DNA of 64,000 nt, taken from NCBI RefSeq assembly GCF_013033965.1, contig NZ_WQFE01000011.1, positions 121,267 to 185,266 of the forward strand, written 5' to 3'. Under the pieces are notes generated by a model that was not told the DNA's origin, searched no databases, and saw only the letters and a list, made by a program, of their open reading frames with translations. Each line of letters opens with the position of its first letter. The first letter of the stretch is position 1. The translations under genes and the position numbers were made by a program. Positions 16,517 through 26,175 of the stretch are shown here, one piece after another. Source of the stretch: Ruegeria atlantica. GTDB lineage: Bacteria > Pseudomonadota > Alphaproteobacteria > Rhodobacterales > Rhodobacteraceae.

Positions 16517-17623
16517 TCAAGTTTGGTCGGCCTCGTCCTCCAACCCGGTCAGACCTGCCAGTTGCGAAATCTCTGCCACCATCTGATCCGGGTTACCTAA
16601 ACCCAGATCACCCTCGACTTCGTTCAATGCCAACGATCCTATCGGCACGACATCATGTGTGGGGTTGGTCGGCATCGGGCTTTCCAAAATGTCCGGACTT
16701 GTTGCATTGCTTCGCGCTTCCAGAAATTCTGGTAAATCAGATTGCTCTGGCGCCGTAGCCGATCCGCATTCGTTCAGCCGGACTGCGCGCATCCCTCCGC
16801 ATTGTCCCAATCGCCCGATTGCAGTCCGGGTACGATCAATTGTCAGGATTTCCGCACGATCCAGCCGCGACCCGATCAACGGCAGAACATCTCCAACCGA
16901 TAACCCGGACAGGGTCGCCAACGGCAACGACATTCGGTTGATCACCGTATTCAGCTCGGCCCGGACAACGCCCGACGCTTGTTCAAGAATTGGGCCAGCA
17001 GCGACCTCGGTCCCCTCATCGCCCTCCTGCTCTGCCGCCCGGTCGGGCAAAAGGACTGAGATCTGACCCTGCCTTAACCCACCGCCAAGTTCTATCGTCA
17101 GGTCAAACACACGATACGCGTCTTCGACCATGGCCAGCGACAGAGACCGAAGATCCGTCAGCCGACTCTGAAACTCGTACCCCGCAAGACTGGAGTGATC
17201 AGCAGCCGTATCGACCAACCCCACGGCTCTGGTCAATGCACCTTCCACCAGCGGCACCACCATGGCAGCATCCGTATCCGTGTATTCCCGCGCTATTGGC
17301 GGATCGGACATAACCTCACCAATTGTCTGCACCTGTACGATTGCTGAGACAGCCCCCATATCCATGCAGATCGCCGCAGACATCCCATCAGCGTTCGCCA
17401 GGTGCAGCAACATCCAATCCGCTTCAATCCCGTCGACCAACGCGTCCTGATGCCTGTGAGATTGCTTTGCCCCGATCACTGACAGCGCCAGCTGAAAACG
17501 ATCCCCCGCTGTTCGCGCAAAGGCCAACCGAAGGGCTCGCAGAACAGAGCGTGGCCTTTCACCCTGCTCTTCCTGCCCCACCGAAAGTTTGCGCGCCAAC
17601 GCCGTGCTGACAGGCTGCGTCAT
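16517..17623 (-). CDS. FliM/FliN-type SpoA-domain protein, orphan
   Basis: A 368-residue protein. The N-terminal part (about 20-200) resembles the FliM middle domain, with LRLAFARTAGDRFQLALSV and a long sheet/helix region. A SpoA domain follows at about 215-285 (VVRAELNTVINRMSLPLATLSGLSVGDVLPL then IGRLG). A disordered C-terminal tail of about 80 residues (SATAPEQSDLPE...) ends it. SpoA domains form the flagellar switch C-ring or type III sorting platforms. No other flagellar gene is in the window, and it lies 77 bases downstream of a histidine-kinase gene on the same strand. It may be a diverged FliM-like paralogue known in roseobacters; the role is unknown. Confidence 0.8.
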   Translation of the reverse strand: MTQPVSTALARKLSVGQEEQGERPRSVLRALRLAFARTAGDRFQLALSVIGAKQSHRHQDALVDGIEADWMLLHLANADGMSAAICMDMGAVSAIVQVQTIGEVMSDPPIAREYTDTDAAMVVPLVEGALTRAVGLVDTAADHSSLAGYEFQSRLTDLRSLSLAMVEDAYRVFDLTIELGGGLRQGQISVLLPDRAAEQEGDEGTEVAAGPILEQASGVVRAELNTVINRMSLPLATLSGLSVGDVLPLIGSRLDRAEILTIDRTRTAIGRLGQCGGMRAVRLNECGSATAPEQSDLPEFLEARSNATSPDILESPMPTNPTHDVVPIGSLALNEVEGDLGLGNPDQMVAEISQLAGLTGLEDEADQT

Positions 17624-17700
17624 GCCGGATACCGATTCGAGTTTCTGAACTTGGTATCCGGTCTAACCCGGGGCGGGTTACCAATGTCTTTAAATCCGCA

Positions 17701-20379
17701 TCATTGCGCAGCTTGCCGGTGCGCCATTGGAAGGCGGACGCGAAAGGCCGCGCCGCCCTGTCCAGGAAGATAGCTGATCTCGCCACCCAGACGCTGCATG
17801 ATCTCGCGGCAGATCGCCAGACCCAGGCCTGCACCACCCGCCTTGTCCCCACCGACCCGGGCAAATTTTTCGAAAACCAATGATTGCGCATCAGCCGGGA
17901 TACCACTGCCGTTGTCGGCGAAATCAATGACAACCTGCCCCCCCACATCATGAGCTGAGATCGTCAGAACCGGTTCATCTGCGTCACAGTATTTCTGCGC
18001 GTTCGAAATCAGGTTGATGAAGACCTGCCCCAACCGATCAAGATCCGTGTGCAAGGGAATGCGCTCGGACTGTCGCGTGCGACGCACCTTGAGCTTAGGG
18101 TGTGAGCCCGCCAAAGCACTGGAGACTGCCCGATCCAGGATCGAACTCAGGGTATCCCCTCCCATGTTCAGGTTCACACGACCGCTTTCCAAAACGCTGA
18201 GGTCCAGCAAATCATCCAGCAAACGCGTTAAGCGTAGCGCCTCATCATGGATGATCGCGGCATAGCGTGTTTGTTCATCTGCACTCAGACCATCCGTATC
18301 TCGCATGATCTCCGAAAAGGCCCGGATCGAGGTCATTGGAGTCCGCAATTCATGGCTGACCTGACTGAGGAAGCTGTCCTTTTGTTCGGAAATCTGGGTC
18401 AGCTTCGTGTTGGCCTCTCGTAGCTGACGCGCGGTGCGGCTGAGCTCAGCGGATTTCACCTCAAGCTGACTGGAATATTCCAGCAATTCAGCCGACTCGT
18501 CGGCCACCGCAAGCAGGTCCTCAACCGAAACTGATGATCCGCCGACAATCTGCCCGATCATCGCATGGGCCGTGGCCGCGCCGACCGAGCCGCTGAGTTC
18601 CCGTTCCAGCCGTTCCAGAAACCCCGGTGTCGGTTCGGGCAGGCTGCTACGCCCGCCCTGTGCTTCGGCTTCGGTCTGAAAGAACTCCTGTGCCGGGCCG
18701 GAGCCCAGAATGCGCTGCGTCATGATCATAAGATCTTCGCTTTGCGCCACCGACCCGGTCCAGCCCGCCGGCGACACAGAGTGGTCAAAAACGTTGACGA
18801 ACTGCGCGCCCTGCAGACGTTCCAGAGGGCTGGGGAAACTCAGCAAGGATGCGGCACAGAACGCAGCTGTATTCAGTGCCAAAGACCACATGACCGAGTG
18901 GACCATCGGGTCCATACCCTCGATCCCGAACAGGGCCTGCGGGCGCAGCCAGGCCCAACCAAAGAGACCGTTCTGAAGAACCGAGTCGGGCATTATGGCC
19001 CCGCCCATCCCGGGCAACAACAACGTGTAAATCCACAGCACAAACCCGACCGTCAGCCCGACCAAGGCACCAGTTCGCGTTGCCCCACGCCAGAACAATC
19101 CACCGACAAGCGCCGGTAGAATCTGGGAAATACCCGCGAATGCAACAAGCCCAATGGACGCCAGTGCTGCCCCGCCGCCCGACAATCGGTAGTAATAGTA
19201 CCCCAGAGCCATGATCACTGCGATGGACACGCGTCGCGCCACCAGCACGACGCTGCGCACGTCACCGGAGACTGATCCTGCGCCCTCTTGCGTGCTCAGC
19301 CAGATCGGCATGACCAGATGGTTCGACACCATGGTCGACAGCGCCATGGCGGTCACAATGACCATGGACGTGGCCGAAGAAAATCCCCCGATAAAGGACA
19401 ACATTGCCAGCCAGTCGTTCCCTTGCGACAGCGGCACGGTCAAAACGAACAGGTCCGGGTTCGACCCTTCGGGCATCAAATCCAGGCCCACGACCGCGAT
19501 GGGCACAACAAACAGGCTCATCAACAGCAGGTACAGAGGGAATGCCCATGCAGCAGTTCTCAGATGTCCCTCATCTGCGTTTTCCACGACCATCACCTGG
19601 AACATCCGCGGCAAACAGATGAAAGCGGCGGCCGAGAGGAAGATGAATGTCGTCCAGCGCCCTGCATCCACGTTCCATTGCCCGATCTCTGAGGCATCGA
19701 TGCGATCCATCATCGGACCGATCCCACCCGCAACACCCCAAACGACGAAGACCCCCACAGCAAGCAGGGCAAATAGCTTGACGACCGATTCCAACGCAAT
19801 GGCGGTGACCACGCCGTGATGGCGCTCATTCGCGTCCAGGTTTCGAGTACCAAACAGGATCGCAAATACCGCCAAGCCCGCAGCCACCCAAAACACGCTG
19901 GAACCTTCTCGGTAGAGGCCCGAGGGATCGGCCTCGGCGAAGATGGAAAAGGACAGAGTAATGGATTGCAGCTGCAGCGCGATGTAAGGCGTCCCGCCCA
20001 ATACGGCCAGAATGGTCACGCAGATGGCCAGCGTGTTGGATTTTCCGTATCGCGACGAAATCAGGTCCGCAATGGATGTGACCCGCTGCGTGCGCCCGAC
20101 CCGCACCAGTTTGCGCAGCCCCCACCACCAGCTCAGCATGACCAACGTCGGCCCGAGGTAAATCGTAACGAATTCCAACCCAGACCGCGCAGCATTCCCG
20201 ACCGCGCCATAAAAGGTCCAGGCCGTACAATAGATCGACAGCGACAAGGTATAGATCAAAGGAGAGCGCAGCCAAGCACCCCGGCCAGCGGCCGCCATCC
20301 GGTCAGCGGCGAATGCCACCCCGAACAACAGCACAACATAGCCGAGGCAAACCAGAATCAGGACGTTTAGTGTGGCCAT
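17701..20379 (-). CDS. Hybrid sodium/solute symporter-histidine kinase (CbrA-like layout)
   Basis: An 892-residue protein. Residues 1 to about 520 form a sodium:solute symporter-like domain of about 13 helices (includes YCTAWTFYGAVGNAARSG and GGFSSATSM). A linker and a coiled coil lead to the HisKA domain with phospho-acceptor His near 676 in SHELRTPMTSIRAF. The HATPase domain has N-box NLISNAQKYCD, G1 DNGSGIP and G2 GGAGLGLAI. No PAS or receiver domain is evident. It overlaps the 104-residue membrane protein by 13 bases and follows a receiver-only regulator, giving one signalling operon. The transported or sensed ligand is unknown; CbrA, with the same layout, senses carbon/nitrogen state. 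Confidence 0.92.
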   Translation of the reverse strand: MATLNVLILVCLGYVVLLFGVAFAADRMAAAGRGAWLRSPLIYTLSLSIYCTAWTFYGAVGNAARSGLEFVTIYLGPTLVMLSWWWGLRKLVRVGRTQRVTSIADLISSRYGKSNTLAICVTILAVLGGTPYIALQLQSITLSFSIFAEADPSGLYREGSSVFWVAAGLAVFAILFGTRNLDANERHHGVVTAIALESVVKLFALLAVGVFVVWGVAGGIGPMMDRIDASEIGQWNVDAGRWTTFIFLSAAAFICLPRMFQVMVVENADEGHLRTAAWAFPLYLLLMSLFVVPIAVVGLDLMPEGSNPDLFVLTVPLSQGNDWLAMLSFIGGFSSATSMVIVTAMALSTMVSNHLVMPIWLSTQEGAGSVSGDVRSVVLVARRVSIAVIMALGYYYYRLSGGGAALASIGLVAFAGISQILPALVGGLFWRGATRTGALVGLTVGFVLWIYTLLLPGMGGAIMPDSVLQNGLFGWAWLRPQALFGIEGMDPMVHSVMWSLALNTAAFCAASLLSFPSPLERLQGAQFVNVFDHSVSPAGWTGSVAQSEDLMIMTQRILGSGPAQEFFQTEAEAQGGRSSLPEPTPGFLERLERELSGSVGAATAHAMIGQIVGGSSVSVEDLLAVADESAELLEYSSQLEVKSAELSRTARQLREANTKLTQISEQKDSFLSQVSHELRTPMTSIRAFSEIMRDTDGLSADEQTRYAAIIHDEALRLTRLLDDLLDLSVLESGRVNLNMGGDTLSSILDRAVSSALAGSHPKLKVRRTRQSERIPLHTDLDRLGQVFINLISNAQKYCDADEPVLTISAHDVGGQVVIDFADNGSGIPADAQSLVFEKFARVGGDKAGGAGLGLAICREIMQRLGGEISYLPGQGGAAFRVRLPMAHRQAAQ

Positions 20380-20681
20380 CGGTCTGACTCTGCCTCGGAA
20401 TCGTCACTGGCAGTCATTCGTCGGGCGGCAAATCCAAAGATCAGGCTGATCACGATCAGCAAGGCCCAGCATGTGAAGATATACAGAATCGCGGAGGATA
20501 GCGGCATGCCCTCATCCGAGGTGTTTGGGCTTGGCCAGAGTAACGGAATTGCAACCAGTGCCGCCCCCAATATGGGCAAAAGACGCGCGGCGTCCATCAG
20601 CCTGCGGCGGCGATAACTCTGACGCTCAAGAAATAGCGAAGGCCGGACCCCTTGGGGTTTACGTTCTTCGCCCGCGGTCAT
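20367..20681 (-). CDS. Small membrane protein of the kinase operon
   Basis: A 104-residue protein with a basic N-terminal third (LFLERQSYRRRRLMD), two hydrophobic segments (about 32-50, LLPILGAALVAIPLLW; about 63-86, AILYIFTCWALLIVISLIFG) and an acidic tail. The start overlaps the response-regulator stop by 4 bases, and the end overlaps the kinase start by 13 bases, so the three genes are tightly coupled. Symporters of the same superfamily often have a small membrane partner (as DUF485 for ActP); a similar role for the symporter domain of the kinase is likely but not shown. Confidence 0.85.
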   Translation of the reverse strand: MTAGEERKPQGVRPSLFLERQSYRRRRLMDAARLLPILGAALVAIPLLWPSPNTSDEGMPLSSAILYIFTCWALLIVISLIFGFAARRMTASDDSEAESDRWPH

Positions 20682-21058
20682 GACCGGGTTGCCTGCGCAT
20701 GCAGGTCTCGGACCGCCGTCAGCACCTCGGCATTGGAAAACGGCTTGGTCATAAAGCGGCTAACGCCAGCATTTTCGGCCATTTCCCGGTCGCGCGACTG
20801 CCCACGAGCGGTCAACATCAATACGGGCAAGTCCTGCATGCCCTCAAGCTCTCGCAGATCACGCAGAATCTCCATCCCGCTTTTGCCCGGAAGCATTACA
20901 TCCAAAATGACCAGATCGGGGTTTGCGCCCTGGATGACCTGTATTGCATCCAACCCTTCTGCATGCGTTTCGACGTGCCATCCCTCGCGGGTCAGCAAAA
21001 ACCGAATGGCCTCGGCAATGTTGGGCTCATCCTCAATTAACAGAACCTTGCGGCTCAT
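20678..21058 (-). CDS. Single-domain response regulator (CheY-like)
   Basis: A 126-residue receiver domain without an output domain. The acidic pair is in LLIEDEPN (Glu9/Asp10), phospho-acceptor Asp53 in LVILDVMLPG, conserved Thr83 in MLTARG and Lys105 in MTKPF. The start ATG 21056-21058 lies eight bases after GGAGGG; ATG 21067 would overlap that site. It heads the operon with the membrane protein and the symporter-kinase, so the kinase is its likely phosphodonor. Without an effector domain it must act through protein contacts or a phosphorelay. Confidence 0.93.
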   Translation of the reverse strand: MSRKVLLIEDEPNIAEAIRFLLTREGWHVETHAEGLDAIQVIQGANPDLVILDVMLPGKSGMEILRDLRELEGMQDLPVLMLTARGQSRDREMAENAGVSRFMTKPFSNAEVLTAVRDLHAQATRS

Positions 21059-21134
21059 ATTTTCCATCCCTCCCCGTGACGGGTTCTGTCCATGAACCTG
21101 TCGGCGTCAGCTTACGCCTTCTGTCAGGAAACTG

Positions 21135-22430
21135 TCAAAAACCTTCGCTCAAAATCGACGGCTCGCGGCGCGATGTGCAGGCCTCGTTCGGGCACACCCT
21201 GCAGCTTGGGCCGACCCGTGTCACGGATTGCGTGTCTTGGCCGCCCTCTTCCACTGCCCGGACCAGCATGACCGAATGGTAGACGGGCGCATCGTCATAC
21301 CCCGAAACCGTCTGCGGCCATGAGTAGGCATAGCAGTCAAACTCGGCTGTCGTTCGTCCCAATTGTACAACGCGTTTGCGGATGGGGACCAATGGCCTGT
21401 TCAACGCTTGAAAGATTGGCCAGTACGGGCAGGCTTCACCAAACCGGGGCATCGCGAAGCCGGGCACGGATTTGGTGAATAAGATACTGCCCGACGCGTC
21501 ACAAATCACCAGCCCAGTGGGCCGTCCCAGGTACCCTTCCGGAAGCGCCGCCAGCCGCCGCAGCACTGTCGCGATGTCTACTGAAAACCTTGCAGCCAAG
21601 GCCAGAGGATCAGGCTCTGCCTCGGCCAACACCTTCTGCACCTCGCCCAGCGGCATGGCCCTTGCATCTGCGGCGTAATTCTCAAGATATGCCTTGGCTA
21701 CCGTTCGCGCTGCTGCCGATTCCAGCGGGCTCAGGTCAACGTCCGCGCCGGTTCCGCCTGCTTCGATCTGCGGGAAATGGTGATCGTTGGCCTGAAAAAA
21801 AGCCTCAACATCCTCCGAGGGCACACCGCGGCGATCGTCGGCCGTCTCAGAATCGTCCAGATATGCCACCAGAGACTTGGAACTGTCAGCCAACCGTTCG
21901 GCGTCCTGGTGCAGGTTGCGGTGGAACCGGTCACGCCACTCGGGTTCGATTTCCTGCGTGTCCGCCAAAATCGCAGCGGTCGAACGAATCGCAGCGGCTG
22001 TGGACAGCACTTCATGCATTGACGCGGCCAAATGCGGGTCGTGCGTCAGTCGGTCCGACAGGGTTTCGACCGTGCGCTCCAGCGAGACCACCCGGCGGTG
22101 CATCTGCGCCAGCACACCTGCCCATCCGGGAAAACGGCCAGCAAACTCTTCCAGCGCGTCCACTTCGGCTTTTTGCCCGACCGCATCCGCGGCAGCCTCA
22201 CGCAGCGCCGAGATCAGCGTCGCCTCAATCCCTTGGCTCAGGAGCGAAGGCTCAACCGACAGCGCATTGGCGATATCCACCAAAAGCTTGCCGCCGATCC
22301 GGCGACGATTGTGCTCGATCAGGTTCAGATATGACGCCGAGATCCCGACTTGGCGCGCAAGCTCTGCCTGCCGCAAACCCGCGATCTGGCGGCGCTCGCG
22401 AATGCGACTACCCGTCAGCGTATTACGCAT
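21135..22430 (-). CDS. ScfR/PccR-type XRE transcriptional regulator
   Basis: A 431-residue regulator with an N-terminal XRE helix-turn-helix (about 8-63, LRQAELARQVGISASYLNLIEHNRRRIGG), a long helical middle region and a C-terminal DUF2083 domain ending in CRVCPNEAC (Cys410, Cys413, Cys418). This matches the short-chain fatty acyl-CoA regulators, whose members RamB and PccR control propionyl-CoA and acetate assimilation by sensing acyl-CoAs. The acetyl-CoA-carboxylase-type genes 900 bases away may be coincidental. The regulated genes cannot be read from here. It is the only gene in its transcription unit. Confidence 0.88.
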   Translation of the reverse strand: MRNTLTGSRIRERRQIAGLRQAELARQVGISASYLNLIEHNRRRIGGKLLVDIANALSVEPSLLSQGIEATLISALREAAADAVGQKAEVDALEEFAGRFPGWAGVLAQMHRRVVSLERTVETLSDRLTHDPHLAASMHEVLSTAAAIRSTAAILADTQEIEPEWRDRFHRNLHQDAERLADSSKSLVAYLDDSETADDRRGVPSEDVEAFFQANDHHFPQIEAGGTGADVDLSPLESAAARTVAKAYLENYAADARAMPLGEVQKVLAEAEPDPLALAARFSVDIATVLRRLAALPEGYLGRPTGLVICDASGSILFTKSVPGFAMPRFGEACPYWPIFQALNRPLVPIRKRVVQLGRTTAEFDCYAYSWPQTVSGYDDAPVYHSVMLVRAVEEGGQDTQSVTRVGPSCRVCPNEACTSRREPSILSEGF

Positions 22431-22624
22431 GTTCCTTCATCCGAACGTTTTCAAAACTCCTGTTATATTTCTATTAGTTAATGGCTAGTTTTCATAGGCC
22501 ATTTACAGTCTTCACAAATCCTGGTTGCAAATGTTCACCACCCGCCCCAAGCAATTGGCGCCCAATCCTCCGAATTTACATCCTGCCTCTTCTAATTCTT
22601 CCGAAATACTTGCACGATAGCCGG

Positions 22625-23161
22625 ATGAGCGATCCAGCTTTCGAATATGCCCCTATCGGATTGGTCGAGTTGGAAAACCGCATCATCCGACGCTGCAATC
22701 TGCAATTCGCTCGCACCTTTGGAGGCGAGGAAGCAGACTATCGCAACATGCCTCTGCTGCATCTCTACCCTTCCGTCGCGGATTGGGAGCGCATCGGTGC
22801 GCGCAGTCTGCAAGTGATGCGCGACACCGGGTACTACACTGACGAGCGTGTCATGCGGCGGCGCGACGGGGACCTGTTCTGGTGCCGAGCTCGCGGGCGG
22901 TCTCTGACACCAGATGATCCGTTTCGCCATGGCATCTGGAGCTTTTCTGACATTTCGGAAGAACGCCCCCTGGTCGAGTTAACGACCCGCGAGCGCGAAG
23001 TTGCGATCATGTCGTGCCGCGGCCTGTCTGCCAAGGAAATCGGCGTCGAATTGGGGCTGAGTTACCGCACGATCGAAGCCTACCGCGCCCGCTTGTTAGA
23101 GAAGTTTGGGGCACGAAAACTACCTGAACTTGTGGCAAAACTCTCGGGTATGCCCCTTTAA
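22625..23161 (+). CDS. PAS-LuxR transcriptional regulator
   Basis: A 178-residue protein with an N-terminal PAS-like domain (about 5-110; IGLVELENRIIRRCNLQFARTFGG, ending in MRRRDGDLFWCRARGRSL and WSFSDIS). A LuxR helix-turn-helix follows (about 118-175; LTTREREVAIMSCRGLSAKEIGVELGLS then YRTIEAYRARLLEK). ATG 22625 is chosen as the natural start of the PAS domain, although the Shine-Dalgarno is weak; a long upstream extension of the frame has no protein-like composition. It has no phospho-acceptor domain. It is divergent from the ScfR-type gene with about 190 bases between, so shared promoter control is possible. The target is unknown. Confidence 0.82.
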   Translation: MSDPAFEYAPIGLVELENRIIRRCNLQFARTFGGEEADYRNMPLLHLYPSVADWERIGARSLQVMRDTGYYTDERVMRRRDGDLFWCRARGRSLTPDDPFRHGIWSFSDISEERPLVELTTREREVAIMSCRGLSAKEIGVELGLSYRTIEAYRARLLEKFGARKLPELVAKLSGMPL

Positions 23162-23311
23162 TCGGTTTCCTCCTCGAAATATTGGGCAAAACCCCCATCT
23201 GACAGGCCGAGACTGCGCTTTTCATGACCGTGCGCATAGCTTATAACGCTGCGTAATCAGACCAAAGCCCGCGAGAACAGACGGGCCAAAGGGGAACCGT
23301 CGAGGACACTC

Positions 23312-23812
23312 ATGACAGATACCAAACACGAAGCGGATGTGGCATTCATCAAGGCACTGGCCGAATTGCTGCGCGAAAACGATCTGACCGAGCTGGAAGT
23401 TATGCGCGAATATGGCGACGACGACAGTCTGAATGTTCGCGTAAGCCGCATGTCACAAGCGGCACCCGCCCCTGTTCAGGTGGCCGTACCGGCCGCAGCA
23501 CCAGCCCCCGTGGCAGCGCCCGCAGCAGCCGCTGCACCTGTCGAAGCACCCGCTGCACAGGAAGATCCGGCCAGCCATCCGGGCGCAGTTACCTCGCCCA
23601 TGGTTGGCACCGTCTATATGCAGCCTGAACCGGGCGCGCCGTCTTTCATCAGTGTCGGCGCATCGGTGTCCGAAGGCGACACTCTGCTGATCGTCGAAGC
23701 GATGAAAACCATGAACCACATCCACGCACCCAAATCCGGCACCATCAAACGCATTTTGGTCGGTGACGGCGATGCGGTGGAATTCGGCACCCCTCTGGTC
23801 ATCGTTGAGTAA
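23312..23812 (+). CDS. accB: Acetyl-CoA carboxylase biotin carboxyl carrier protein
   Basis: A 166-residue BCCP. An N-terminal helical domain (about 5-48) and an Ala/Pro linker (about 50-85) are followed by the biotinyl domain (about 92-166). Biotinylated Lys132 lies in EAMKTMNHI, and the thumb-type insertion [10 protein letters not shown] is typical of acetyl-CoA carboxylase carriers. It carries CO2 between biotin carboxylase and carboxyltransferase in the first step of fatty-acid synthesis. accC follows after nine bases in the same operon, as in most bacteria. Confidence 0.97.
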   Translation: MTDTKHEADVAFIKALAELLRENDLTELEVMREYGDDDSLNVRVSRMSQAAPAPVQVAVPAAAPAPVAAPAAAAAPVEAPAAQEDPASHPGAVTSPMVGTVYMQPEPGAPSFISVGASVSEGDTLLIVEAMKTMNHIHAPKSGTIKRILVGDGDAVEFGTPLVIVE

Positions 23813-23821
23813 GGCGGTCCC

Positions 23822-25171
23822 ATGTTCGACAAGATCCTGATTGCCAACCGAGGCGAGATCGCCCTGCGCGTCATCCGCGCCGCGCGCGAGATGGGGATTA
23901 AGACGGTTGCCGTCCATTCCACCGCCGACAGTGACGCGATGCATGTGCGCATGGCTGACGAATCGGTCTGCATCGGCCCCCCGCCCAGCCCGCAAAGCTA
24001 TCTGTCGGTGCCTGCGATCATCTCGGCCTGCGAAATCACCGGCGCACAGGCGATCCATCCCGGCTACGGTTTTTTGTCCGAGAATGCCGAGTTTGTGCAG
24101 ATCGTCGAAGATCACGGCATTACTTTCATCGGCCCCACCGCCGAGCACATCCGCATCATGGGCGACAAGATCACCGCCAAGGACACAATGAAAGAACTGG
24201 GCGTTCCATGTGTTCCCGGTTCCGACGGCGGTGTTCCCACGCTGGAAGACGCCAAGCGCATCGGCGAGGAATTCGGCTATCCCGTCATCATCAAAGCCAC
24301 AGCAGGTGGCGGCGGTCGCGGCATGAAAGTCGCGATGAGCGCCGATGAAATGGAAAGCGCCTTCATGACCGCGCGGGCCGAGGGCAAAGCCGCCTTTGGC
24401 AATGACGAAGTCTACATTGAGAAATACCTGACCACGCCGCGCCACATCGAGATCCAGGTCTTTGGCGACGGCAAAGGCAAGGCTGTCCATCTGGGCGAAC
24501 GGGACTGTTCCTTGCAGCGCCGCCACCAGAAGGTGTTTGAAGAGGCCCCCGGCCCCTGCATCACCCCGGAAGAGCGCGCCAAGATCGGCAAGGTTTGCGC
24601 CGACGCTGTCGCTAAGATCAACTATATCGGTGCAGGCACGATCGAGTTCCTTTACGAGAATGGCGAGTTCTACTTCATCGAGATGAACACCCGCCTTCAG
24701 GTGGAACACCCAGTAACCGAAGGTATCTTTGGCGTCGATCTGGTACGCGAACAAATCCGCGTCGCGGCCGGCGAGCCGATGTCGTTTGGTCAGGAAGATC
24801 TTGTGATTAACGGCCACGCGATCGAGGTCCGGATCAATGCTGAAAAGTTGCCGAACTTTTCGCCCTGCCCCGGCAAGATTTCGGCATATCACGCACCCGG
24901 CGGTTTGGGTGTTAGGATGGATTCGGCACTGTATGACGGGTATTCGATCCCACCCTACTACGACTCGCTGATTGCCAAGCTGATCGTGCAAGGCCGCGAC
25001 CGTGACGAGGCGCTGGCGCGGCTTGAACGGGCCTTGGGTGAATTGATCGTTGATGGCATCGATACCACCGTGCCCTTGTTCCATGCATTGTTGCAGGAAC
25101 CCGACATACACAGCGGGGACTACGACATTCACTGGCTAGAGCACTGGCTGGCGTCGAACATGGCCCAATAA
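23822..25171 (+). CDS. accC: Acetyl-CoA carboxylase, biotin carboxylase subunit
   Basis: A 449-residue protein collinear with E. coli AccC. It has the N-terminal [18 protein letters not shown], the glycine-rich ATP loop GGGGRGMK (about 161-168), [19 protein letters not shown], and catalytic region [16 protein letters not shown] (about 285-300). It carboxylates the biotin on AccB using ATP and bicarbonate. The start is preceded by GGCGG, nine bases after accB. The full length indicates an intact gene. The carboxyltransferase genes accA and accD are not in the window. Confidence 0.98.
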   Translation: MFDKILIANRGEIALRVIRAAREMGIKTVAVHSTADSDAMHVRMADESVCIGPPPSPQSYLSVPAIISACEITGAQAIHPGYGFLSENAEFVQIVEDHGITFIGPTAEHIRIMGDKITAKDTMKELGVPCVPGSDGGVPTLEDAKRIGEEFGYPVIIKATAGGGGRGMKVAMSADEMESAFMTARAEGKAAFGNDEVYIEKYLTTPRHIEIQVFGDGKGKAVHLGERDCSLQRRHQKVFEEAPGPCITPEERAKIGKVCADAVAKINYIGAGTIEFLYENGEFYFIEMNTRLQVEHPVTEGIFGVDLVREQIRVAAGEPMSFGQEDLVINGHAIEVRINAEKLPNFSPCPGKISAYHAPGGLGVRMDSALYDGYSIPPYYDSLIAKLIVQGRDRDEALARLERALGELIVDGIDTTVPLFHALLQEPDIHSGDYDIHWLEHWLASNMAQ

Positions 25172-25219
25172 AATCACGGGACCGGACGCTTTCGTCGCTC
25201 TGGTCCCATGGTGCCCTGC

Positions 25220-25852
25220 ATGAGCCTAACGCCTGAACTATTACTGCACGGCTATTCCATCGGGATATTTCCGATGGCCGAGCACCGAGACGACCCAGAG
25301 CTGTTTTGGGTCGATCCAAAGTTTCGCGGCGTATTCCCTCTTGATGGCTTTCATATCTCGCGCAGCCTCGCGCGGCGCATTCGAAATTGCGACTACTCAG
25401 TCACGATAAATCGGGACTTTGCCGGGGTTGTAGACGGCTGCGCTGACCGAACGGACACCTGGATCAATGCCGAGTTGCGCGGCTTGTACCAACAATTGCA
25501 TCAATCCGGACGCGCCCACTCGCTGGAAGTCCGGGAGGGCGAAACGTTGGTGGGTGGCGTTTACGGCGTAACGCTGGGGGCAGCGTTTTTTGGTGAAAGC
25601 ATGTTTTCGCGCCGAAAGGATGCCTCGAAAATTGCGCTGGCCTATCTGGTAGACCGTCTACGCCAAACCGGATTTCGCCTGTTTGACACCCAGTTTCTGA
25701 CCGCTCATCTGGCTACGCTGGGAGCCATCGAGATTCCGCGCGCGCAATATCGGATCGAACTTGAAGAGGCGATCAACGCCAGCGCAGATTTCGTAGCGGA
25801 CGTGCCTCAATCACCCGACGGAGTAATACAGCGGATCACCCAGACGTCATAG
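25220..25852 (+). CDS. aat: Leucyl/phenylalanyl-tRNA-protein transferase
   Basis: A 210-residue enzyme with the family motifs GYSIGIFPMAE (near residue 10), WVDPKFRGVFPLDGFH, VTINRDFAGVVDGCA, TWI, GGVYGVTLGAAFFGESMFSR and FDTQFLTAHLATLGA. It adds Leu or Phe to N-terminal Arg/Lys of proteins, making them substrates of the N-end rule, and the clpX/clpP genes lie 2 kb away. ATG 25220 gives the normal N-terminus; a start four codons upstream is possible. The 3' end overlaps the convergent DUF2155 gene by 46 bases, so the last about 15 codons are antisense to that gene. Confidence 0.96.
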   Translation: MSLTPELLLHGYSIGIFPMAEHRDDPELFWVDPKFRGVFPLDGFHISRSLARRIRNCDYSVTINRDFAGVVDGCADRTDTWINAELRGLYQQLHQSGRAHSLEVREGETLVGGVYGVTLGAAFFGESMFSRRKDASKIALAYLVDRLRQTGFRLFDTQFLTAHLATLGAIEIPRAQYRIELEEAINASADFVADVPQSPDGVIQRITQTS

Positions 25853-26175
25853 CGTGCATGGTCCAGCGCGTTCAGCGCGGGTGACGTCGCAATCATCCAG
25901 CCGTCAAACAGTTGATCTGTTCTGCCTTTTTCCCAAATCGTCAAATAGGCGAACGCGTCACCGGTCGGATTGTCCGCTGGATAACGACAATCACCAAGCG
26001 CAACGTCCAGACCAAAAATCGGCTGTGTCTGGCCATTGCGCATCTCAACATCGACAGTCTGGCCGCTGACCTTATCCAGCCCGCGCAACATCGCCCCCGG
26101 CCCGGACTGGGCTTTTTGCTGAGCCGTTGCCCCGGTGGCAGCCAATAGTGCCACGATCAAAGCAAACCGCTTCAT
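25807..26175 (-). CDS. DUF2155 periplasmic protein
   Basis: A 122-residue protein with a cleavable signal peptide (MKRFALIVALLAATGATAQ, cut near residue 19) and the DUF2155 core: GAMLRGLDKVSGQTVDVEM, CRYP, FAYLTIWE, LFDGWMIATSPALNALDHARYDVWVIRC. Two cysteines (CRYP and the late VIRC) are placed to form a disulfide. In alphaproteobacteria the family sits beside aat, an mlaD-like gene and the NDUFA12 gene, as it does here. The function is unknown, presumably in the cell envelope. It overlaps the mlaD-like stop by 4 bases and converges on aat. Confidence 0.93.
   Translation of the reverse strand: MKRFALIVALLAATGATAQQKAQSGPGAMLRGLDKVSGQTVDVEMRNGQTQPIFGLDVALGDCRYPADNPTGDAFAYLTIWEKGRTDQLFDGWMIATSPALNALDHARYDVWVIRCITPSGD

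Noticed and set aside
23453..25132. 559-codon open frame on the minus strand
   Set aside because: Antisense to accB and accC; its composition is that of reversed biotin carboxylase codons.
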